A stretch of DNA of 36,241 nt, from contig DALYLJ010000010.1 in the NCBI GenBank assembly GCA_031976395.1, positions 1-36,241 of the forward strand, in the 5' to 3' direction. The position numbers and the translations under genes are program-made. Origin of the DNA: UBA11164 sp002420085 (GTDB taxonomy: Bacteria > Pseudomonadota > Gammaproteobacteria > Xanthomonadales > Xanthomonadaceae). The notes beneath the pieces are model-generated. The model saw only the letters and a program-made list of their open reading frames with translations. It ran no database searches and was not told where the DNA came from. Within the stretch, counting starts at the first letter, position 1, and every line of letters starts with the position of its first letter. Shown one piece after another: positions 31,335 to 36,241 of the stretch.

Positions 31335-32126
31335 ATGGCGGCAGGCGAGTCCACACGCAGCACGAAAGCGGATGGCCCATCCGACCCATGGCCCGGACCG
31401 AGCGATCCGGGCCATGCCCTGTTCGCACGACTCGAATCGGAACGGGCCTCGATCGCCCGCCGCCTGCACGACGGCCCGGCCCAGAGCCTGACCGCCTGCC
31501 TGCTGGCGCTCGACGACGACGGCGAACTCGATCCCGACACCCGGCACGCCCTGCTCGACGAACTGCGCTCGGCCCTGGCCGAACTGCGAATCCTCTCGCA
31601 GCGCCTGAAACCGCTGGCTGCCGACTGCCGCGATCCACTGCCGGCCCTGCTGGCCTGGCTGCATGCCGGCCATTCACAGGGCATCCTGCATCGGATCGAA
31701 CCCGGCCACCTGCCCGCGCTCGACATCGCCGAGCCCACGGCCCGTCTGATCTACCGCCTGGCCCAGGAATCCATCCTGGCGGTCATCGCCCTGACCAACG
31801 ACCGCAACACCGGCGCACTCCCGCACGTCAGCCTGCACGCATCGACCGATGACCGGCAGGTGCGGATCACGCTTGATCTGGCCGGCGAGTTCGACAGCGC
31901 ATCGAACGACGGGCAACATCCCTGGCTGGCCACGCTCTCGGCCATGGCCGACCTGTTGATCGCACAGGGTGGCCGCGCCGATATCGAAATCGCAGGCAAC
32001 CATCTGCGCATCCAGATCGAACCGACGCCAAGCCAGCCACCGGGCAACGATCACGCTGACGACGAATCGACGGCATGTGCGAGCCATGCACGACCCGCGC
32101 ATGGCCAGCACCGCAACACCACCTGA
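31335..32126 (+). CDS. HisKA_3-like protein with a degenerate ATPase half
   Basis: The 263-residue cytosolic protein has a NarX/DegS-type dimerisation helix, ERASIARRLHDGPAQSLTAC (35-54), with the phosphoacceptor H45, followed by the usual acidic stretch and ALAELRILSQRLKPLA. The C-terminal half keeps the position of the HATPase helix (ARLIYRLAQESILAVIALTND), but the conserved Asn pair of the N box (EALNNA in relatives) is missing. The G1 region reads TLDLAGEFD in place of the DDG motif, and no G2 glycine loop is seen. It may therefore not bind ATP, and could be a scaffold or a phosphotransfer partner. No receiver or output gene lies beside it; its neighbour is the chemoreceptor 46 nt upstream, probably co-transcribed. 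ATG 31335 is the likely start; its ribosome site is weak. Confidence 0.65.
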   Translation: MAAGESTRSTKADGPSDPWPGPSDPGHALFARLESERASIARRLHDGPAQSLTACLLALDDDGELDPDTRHALLDELRSALAELRILSQRLKPLAADCRDPLPALLAWLHAGHSQGILHRIEPGHLPALDIAEPTARLIYRLAQESILAVIALTNDRNTGALPHVSLHASTDDRQVRITLDLAGEFDSASNDGQHPWLATLSAMADLLIAQGGRADIEIAGNHLRIQIEPTPSQPPGNDHADDESTACASHARPAHGQHRNTT

Positions 32127-32263
32127 CAGGTCTGCCGTTCTCGAACATGAACGATAGCCAGAAAACCAGCAATCTTCGGAATTCGATTCGTGAACGGCAT
32201 CGAAACAGTGGCCGTTCGTCGGCTGTCATCGCATTGACGTCGTGAGCGAGTTATGATTCGTCC

Positions 32264-32350
32264 ACAGTAAATGTGATCGCGTAGGCAGTTGGCGCCTGCG
32301 TCCATTGGTGGCTAACCGGTTCGGATCAGATTCGCGCCGGTGCTTTCTGT
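32264..32350 (+). ncRNA. Possible structured 5' leader of the nuclease gene
   Basis: Pairing by eye gives a closing stem of ACAG(t)AAA (32264-32271) with TTTCTGT (32344-32350), enclosing two hairpins: CGTAGGC with GCCTGCG (32280-32286/32294-32300, 7-nt loop) and an ACCGG/CCGGT stem downstream. The layout resembles a three-way junction ending about 10 nt before the AGGGGA ribosome site. It does not match a riboswitch class I recognise. Upstream, GAACGGC/GCCGTTC (about 32192-32217) forms another stem. No folding was computed. Confidence 0.3.
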
Positions 32351-32372
32351 TTGTGGTTCAAGGGGAGATGTC

Positions 32373-35300
32373 ATGAATCCGTGGTCCGTGTTGGCGCGCA
32401 CTGGCGCGCTGCTTCTGCTTGCCGTTTCGATTCCCGCACATGCCGATGTCGTGGTCAGCCAGGTCTATGGCGGCGGCGGCAACTCCGGTGCGCCGATCCG
32501 CAGCGACTTCATCGAACTGTTCAATGACGGCAACACAGCGGTCAGCCTCGATGGCTGGTCGGTCCAGTACGCCTCGGCAACCGGTACCACTTGGACGCGC
32601 ACCGATCTGTCCGGCAGCATCGCCCCAGGCGGCTATTACCTGGTCAAACAGGCCGATGGCGCCAATACCGCCGCCCCGGCCCTGCCGACGCCTGATGCCA
32701 TCGGCACCATCGCCATGGCCTCGACCAATGGCAAGGTCGCCCTGGTGTCCAGCACCACCACGCTCAGCGGCGCCTGCCCGCTCGGCAGCACGGCCACGAT
32801 CGTCGATTTCGTCGGCTTCGGCGGCACCGCCAGTTGTTTCGAGGGCAGCGGTCCGACCCCGGTCCTGAGCAACACCCTGGCCGCGCTGCGCGCCGCCGAC
32901 GGCTGCACCGACAGTGACGACAACAGCGCCGATTTCTCGACCGGCACGCCGGCACCGCGCAACAGCGCCTCGCCGAGCAACGACTGCGGCGGCGGTGGCG
33001 GCACCGATCCCACCCCGCCGAGCGGCAGCGGCAGCGCCAACCCGGCCTCGGCCGATGTCGGCAGCCCGGTGCTGTTCACCGTCGATGTCACACCGGGCAG
33101 CAACCCGGAGAGCACCGGCCTGACCGTCACCGGCGATTTCACCGCCATCGGTGGCGGCAATGCGGTCGCCTTCAGTGCCGCACCCGGCAGCACCAGCTTC
33201 TCCGTCAGCGTCACTATCGCTGCCGGCACCACACCCGGCGACAAGACCCTGCCGATCAGCATCGCGGACGCCGAAAGCCGGACTGGCAACACCCAGATCC
33301 TGCTCACCGTCACCAGCAGCGGCGGGGGTGGCGGCGACCTCACTGGGGTGGTAATCAGCCAGGTCTACGGCGGCGGCGGCAATTCCGGCGCCACCCTGCG
33401 CAATGACTTCATCGAACTGTTCAACCCCGGCAGCACGGCGATCTCGCTCGATGGCGCCTCGGTGCAATACACCTCATCGACTGGGACCACCTGGCAGGTC
33501 ACCGCACTCAGCGGCAGCATCCCCGCCCAGGGCTACTACCTGGTCCAGCAGGCGGCGGGAACCGGCGGCAGCCAGGATCTGCCGACACCCGATGCGATCG
33601 GCACCATCGCCATGGCCGGTGCCAATGGCAAGGTCGCCCTGGTCGGCTCGACCACGGCCCTGTCCGGCGCCTGCCCGATCGGCGGAGCCGCCAGCATTGC
33701 CGACTTCGTCGGCTATGGCACTGCCAACTGCTTCGAGGGCAGTGGTGCCGCCTCGGCGTTGAGCAATACCACCGCCGCGTTCCGCCTCGGCGACGGCTGC
33801 ACCGATACCGATGTCAACTCGGCCGACTTCACCACCGGCGCCCCGGCACCGCGCAACAGCGCCTCGGCCAGCAAGGACTGCGATGCCCCGCCGCCGCCGG
33901 TGGTGGTGGTGCCGATTGCCTCGATCCAGGGCACCGGCAATGTGTCGCCGCTGCTCGGCCAAGTGGTCACCATCGAAGGCATCGTCACCGCCCGCAAGTC
34001 GAACGGCTACTTCGTACAGACCCCGGACGCCGAGGTGGATGCCGACCCGACCACCTCGGAAGGTCTGTTCGTATTCACCACCAGCGCCGGCGCCCCGGCG
34101 ACGGCCCAGGTCGGCAATCGCGTCCAGGTGACCGGTACGGTGGCGGAATTCACCCCGTCCTCGGCACCGCACCAACTGCCACTGAGCCAACTCACTTTCG
34201 CCACCACCACCCTGATCGACACCGGCCATCCGCTGCCGGCACCGGTCGTTCTTGGTGTGGCTGAAACCAGCCCGACCAACCCGGCCGATTTCCTTGAGCG
34301 GTTCGAGGGCATGCGGGTATCGGTCAGCGATCTGACCGTGACCGCGCCGTCCTCGGCAACCATCACCGAGTCGCAGGCCACCGCCAACCCGACCGGCGTG
34401 TACTACGGCGTGGTCACCGGCATCGGCCGGCCGCTGCGCGAAGAAGGCGTCTCAGTGCTGGATGTGACCCCGTTCCCGGTCGGCGTCAATCCGCCGCTGT
34501 TCGACGCCAACCCGGAGCGTCTGCGCATCGACAGTCGCGGTGCCGGTGGCGCGCCGATCGAGGTCAACGCCGGTGATCGGGTGAGCGGTCTGGTCGGCGT
34601 GCTCGACTACGCCTTCGCAACCTACTCGCTGCTGCCTGACCCGACCTCGCCGCCGACCGTCACGGCGGTGAGCCAGCCGAGTCCGGCACGGGCCGCCGAG
34701 CCCGGTGAAATCACCATCGCCAGCTTCAACGTCCAGCGCCTGTTCGACGACGACAGTGGCAACAATGTCGGCGGCTCGCCGACCCTGACCACCGCCGCCT
34801 ACCAGGCGCGGCTGGCCAAGACCGCCAATGCTCTGTGCGCCTTCCTCGGCACGCCGGACATCATCGGCATCGTCGAGATCGAGGGCATCGACGCCCTCAC
34901 CGACCTCGCCGACGCAGTCAACAGCAACCTGCCCGGCACCTGCACCAGCAACCCGAACTACACCGCCTTCCTGGAAGAAGGCAACGATGTCGGTGGCATC
35001 GATGTCGGCTTCCTGGTCAAGACCGCGCCGGTCGCCACCAGCCTGCCGCGCGTCTCGGTCATCGAGGTGGTGCAGGAAGGCAAGAACGCCCTTCAGGTCA
35101 ACCCGGACAGCAGCACTGCCCTGCTCAACGACCGCCCGCCGCTGCGGCTGTCGGCGGTGGTCAATGGCGACCTGGGCGAGAGCCTGCCGCTGACCGTGAT
35201 CGCCAACCACCTGCGTTCGCTGGGTGGCATCAATGACCTGGCTGGCGGCTCAAACGGCTGGGCCAGCGACGGCGCGCGTATCCGCGACAAGCGCGTCAAG

Positions 35301-36152
35301 CAGGCGCAGTTCCTGGCGGATCTGGTCCAGGCCCGCCAGGTTGCCGATCCGGACGAGGCGATCGTGCTGCTCGGTGATTTCAATGCCTTCGAGTTCAGCG
35401 ATGGCTACGCCGATGTGATGGGCATCGTCACCGGCCTGCCGGCGACCGCCGACCGCGTAGTCACCCACGGCACCAGCCCGATCGACCCGACCCTGCTCAA
35501 CCTGACCCTGGTCAAGCCGACCGCCGAACGCTACTCGTTCGTGTTCGACGGCAGCGCCCAGACGCTCGACCACATCGTGGTCAACGGCGCCCTGCTGGCC
35601 CAGACCGAGTCGGTCGATGCCGATCACGCCCGCATCAATGCCGACTTCAGCGTAGCCGACTTCGGTGACTTCACCGTGCCGACCCGAGTGTCCGACCACG
35701 ACCCGGTGATCGCCTACCTCCGGCCGATCGTACCGACCTCGGCCGACCTGTCGATCGCCACGCTGCGCGCTGGCATGCCGGTGTTGTTCGCCTGGATGGA
35801 TCAGCGGTTCACCACGGTCGTGCGCAACGCCGGCCCCGATTCGGCACGTCGGCCGACTGTGGTGATCTCGTTCGATGACGGCGACGCCCAATCATCGATC
35901 GACGCTCCCGACGGCTGGGACTGCACCCAGGATGAAGCGCTTGAACAGCGGATCGCCTACGTCTGCCGGCTGGATGGCGAAATGGCTCCGCGCGGAGTCG
36001 CTCGCTTCGATGTCACCGCCCGCTGGACCCGCAAGCTGCCGCGCCAGATCCTCACGCTCGGCGCCCGGGTGTTCTCCGACAGCGACGACGTGAGACCGGC
36101 CAACAACAGCCGCTCGATCCGGCTGCGGGTGATCGGACCGCTCGCCCGCTGA
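32373..36152 (+). CDS. Secreted ExeM/NucH-like endonuclease with two lamin-tail domains
   Basis: This 1259-residue protein has a clear signal peptide (1-24, ending IPAHA). Two lamin-tail-like domains follow, starting VVVSQVYGGGGNSGAP (about 26) and VVISQVYGGGGNSGAT (about 326), with a calx-beta or Ig-like spacer between them. Next are an OB-like region (IASIQGTGNVSPLLGQVVTI) and the endonuclease/exonuclease/phosphatase domain from about 779: SFNVQRLF with N786, IVEIEG with E835, NHLRS, LGDFNAFE with D1002 and N1004, LDHIVVN, and SDHDPV with D1108 and H1109. A DUF11-like domain closes the protein (DLSIATLRAGMPVLFAW onward). Members degrade extracellular DNA for phosphate, nitrogen or biofilm release. 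The C-terminus shows no sorting tail. ATG 32373 follows AAGGGGAGATGTC, a strong ribosome site. Confidence 0.92.
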   Translation: MNPWSVLARTGALLLLAVSIPAHADVVVSQVYGGGGNSGAPIRSDFIELFNDGNTAVSLDGWSVQYASATGTTWTRTDLSGSIAPGGYYLVKQADGANTAAPALPTPDAIGTIAMASTNGKVALVSSTTTLSGACPLGSTATIVDFVGFGGTASCFEGSGPTPVLSNTLAALRAADGCTDSDDNSADFSTGTPAPRNSASPSNDCGGGGGTDPTPPSGSGSANPASADVGSPVLFTVDVTPGSNPESTGLTVTGDFTAIGGGNAVAFSAAPGSTSFSVSVTIAAGTTPGDKTLPISIADAESRTGNTQILLTVTSSGGGGGDLTGVVISQVYGGGGNSGATLRNDFIELFNPGSTAISLDGASVQYTSSTGTTWQVTALSGSIPAQGYYLVQQAAGTGGSQDLPTPDAIGTIAMAGANGKVALVGSTTALSGACPIGGAASIADFVGYGTANCFEGSGAASALSNTTAAFRLGDGCTDTDVNSADFTTGAPAPRNSASASKDCDAPPPPVVVVPIASIQGTGNVSPLLGQVVTIEGIVTARKSNGYFVQTPDAEVDADPTTSEGLFVFTTSAGAPATAQVGNRVQVTGTVAEFTPSSAPHQLPLSQLTFATTTLIDTGHPLPAPVVLGVAETSPTNPADFLERFEGMRVSVSDLTVTAPSSATITESQATANPTGVYYGVVTGIGRPLREEGVSVLDVTPFPVGVNPPLFDANPERLRIDSRGAGGAPIEVNAGDRVSGLVGVLDYAFATYSLLPDPTSPPTVTAVSQPSPARAAEPGEITIASFNVQRLFDDDSGNNVGGSPTLTTAAYQARLAKTANALCAFLGTPDIIGIVEIEGIDALTDLADAVNSNLPGTCTSNPNYTAFLEEGNDVGGIDVGFLVKTAPVATSLPRVSVIEVVQEGKNALQVNPDSSTALLNDRPPLRLSAVVNGDLGESLPLTVIANHLRSLGGINDLAGGSNGWASDGARIRDKRVKQAQFLADLVQARQVADPDEAIVLLGDFNAFEFSDGYADVMGIVTGLPATADRVVTHGTSPIDPTLLNLTLVKPTAERYSFVFDGSAQTLDHIVVNGALLAQTESVDADHARINADFSVADFGDFTVPTRVSDHDPVIAYLRPIVPTSADLSIATLRAGMPVLFAWMDQRFTTVVRNAGPDSARRPTVVISFDDGDAQSSIDAPDGWDCTQDEALEQRIAYVCRLDGEMAPRGVARFDVTARWTRKLPRQILTLGARVFSDSDDVRPANNSRSIRLRVIGPLAR
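32445..33887 (+). repeat. Internal duplication encoding two lamin-tail modules
   Basis: The segments at about 32445-32990 and 33348-33887 encode homologous domains with near-identical stretches, such as DFIELFN, LPTPDAIGTIAMA, NGKVALV and the closing CTDSD/CTDTD with APRNSAS. DNA similarity is also high, which suggests either a recent duplication or ongoing gene conversion. An intervening domain of about 110 residues is present only once. Confidence 0.8.
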
Positions 36153-36160
36153 GCGCATGC

Positions 36161-36190
36161 CGCCGACCCCGATGCACATCGGGGTCGGCG
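36161..36190. terminator. 13-bp terminator-like hairpin after the nuclease gene
   Basis: CGCCGACCCCGAT (36161-36173) and ATCGGGGTCGGCG (36178-36190) are perfect reverse complements around a GCAC loop, eight nt after the stop codon. The stem is strong and GC-rich, but no T-run follows (AGCAACC), so termination may be Rho-assisted or the hairpin may protect the 3' end. Confidence 0.7.
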
Positions 36191-36241
36191 AGCAACCGGT
36201 GTGAATCACCTGTCAGCCGGTCGGGCATGACCAGGCAGAAC

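Noticed and set aside
32264..32350. Assignment of the nuclease leader to the c-di-GMP-I riboswitch class
   Set aside because: The conserved core sequences of that class are not present, although the general layout is similar.

Overview
The window reads as a chromosomal segment of a GC-rich (roughly 65%) gammaproteobacterium. Several things point to Xanthomonadales/Lysobacterales or a close marine relative: a Xanthomonas/Caulobacter-type TonB-dependent receptor followed by flavin-dependent halogenase, SapC and cupin genes; NtrB/NtrC; an LpxO-type lipid A hydroxylase; and a sigma28-like chemotaxis promoter. Species level cannot be fixed from sequence alone. The assignment rests on gene content and remembered family signatures, not on a search.

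Layout. (1) 1-800: a toxin-antitoxin locus in which the RelE-like toxin is broken by exact 16-nt and 13-nt tandem duplications plus a third frame change, while the antitoxin is intact. (2) 836-4179: hemB and aroE, then two small exported paralogous proteins sharing a PTPPPPP and EDxQYxRETIY signature. The first lies in an AT-richer segment of about 1 kb that also carries a transposase remnant and is bounded by 29-nt direct repeats, one of which is the tail of aroE. (3) 4207-6302: a gamma-carbonic anhydrase homologue and a coniferyl-aldehyde-type aldehyde dehydrogenase. (4) 6478-16568: a glucoside-utilisation regulon: LacI regulator, FucP/GluP-type sugar permease, glucokinase, GH3 exo-beta-glucosidase and TonB-dependent receptor. 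Three copies of one 14-bp palindrome (TGACAACGCTGTCA, in either orientation) sit at the promoters of the permease, the glk/GH3 divergent pair and the receptor. The expected flow is receptor uptake across the outer membrane, periplasmic GH3 cleavage, inner-membrane permease and glucokinase. (5) 16695-21494: halogenase, SapC, JmjC-like cupin and halogenase in one tight operon behind the receptor. Its joint biochemical role is not established and it is the best candidate here for an undescribed system. (6) 21645-26750: a DUF3179 protein, lpxO, an unrecognised anchored protein, and a methyltransferase with an extra N-terminal domain. (7) 26823-29409: ntrB and ntrC. (8) 29528-32126: a GNAT acetyltransferase, a sigma28-like promoter, a chemoreceptor without a sizeable sensor domain, and a HisKA_3-like protein whose ATP-binding half looks degenerate. 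(9) 32264-36190: a structured leader, a large secreted ExeM/NucH-like nuclease with a duplicated lamin-tail module, and a 13-bp terminator-like hairpin.

The 100-N gap at 7859-7958 is flanked by two identical 55-nt copies of the same sequence, which looks like an assembly-graph overlap and not real biology. Coordinates downstream are probably inflated relative to the chromosome. No tRNA, rRNA or CRISPR array was seen.
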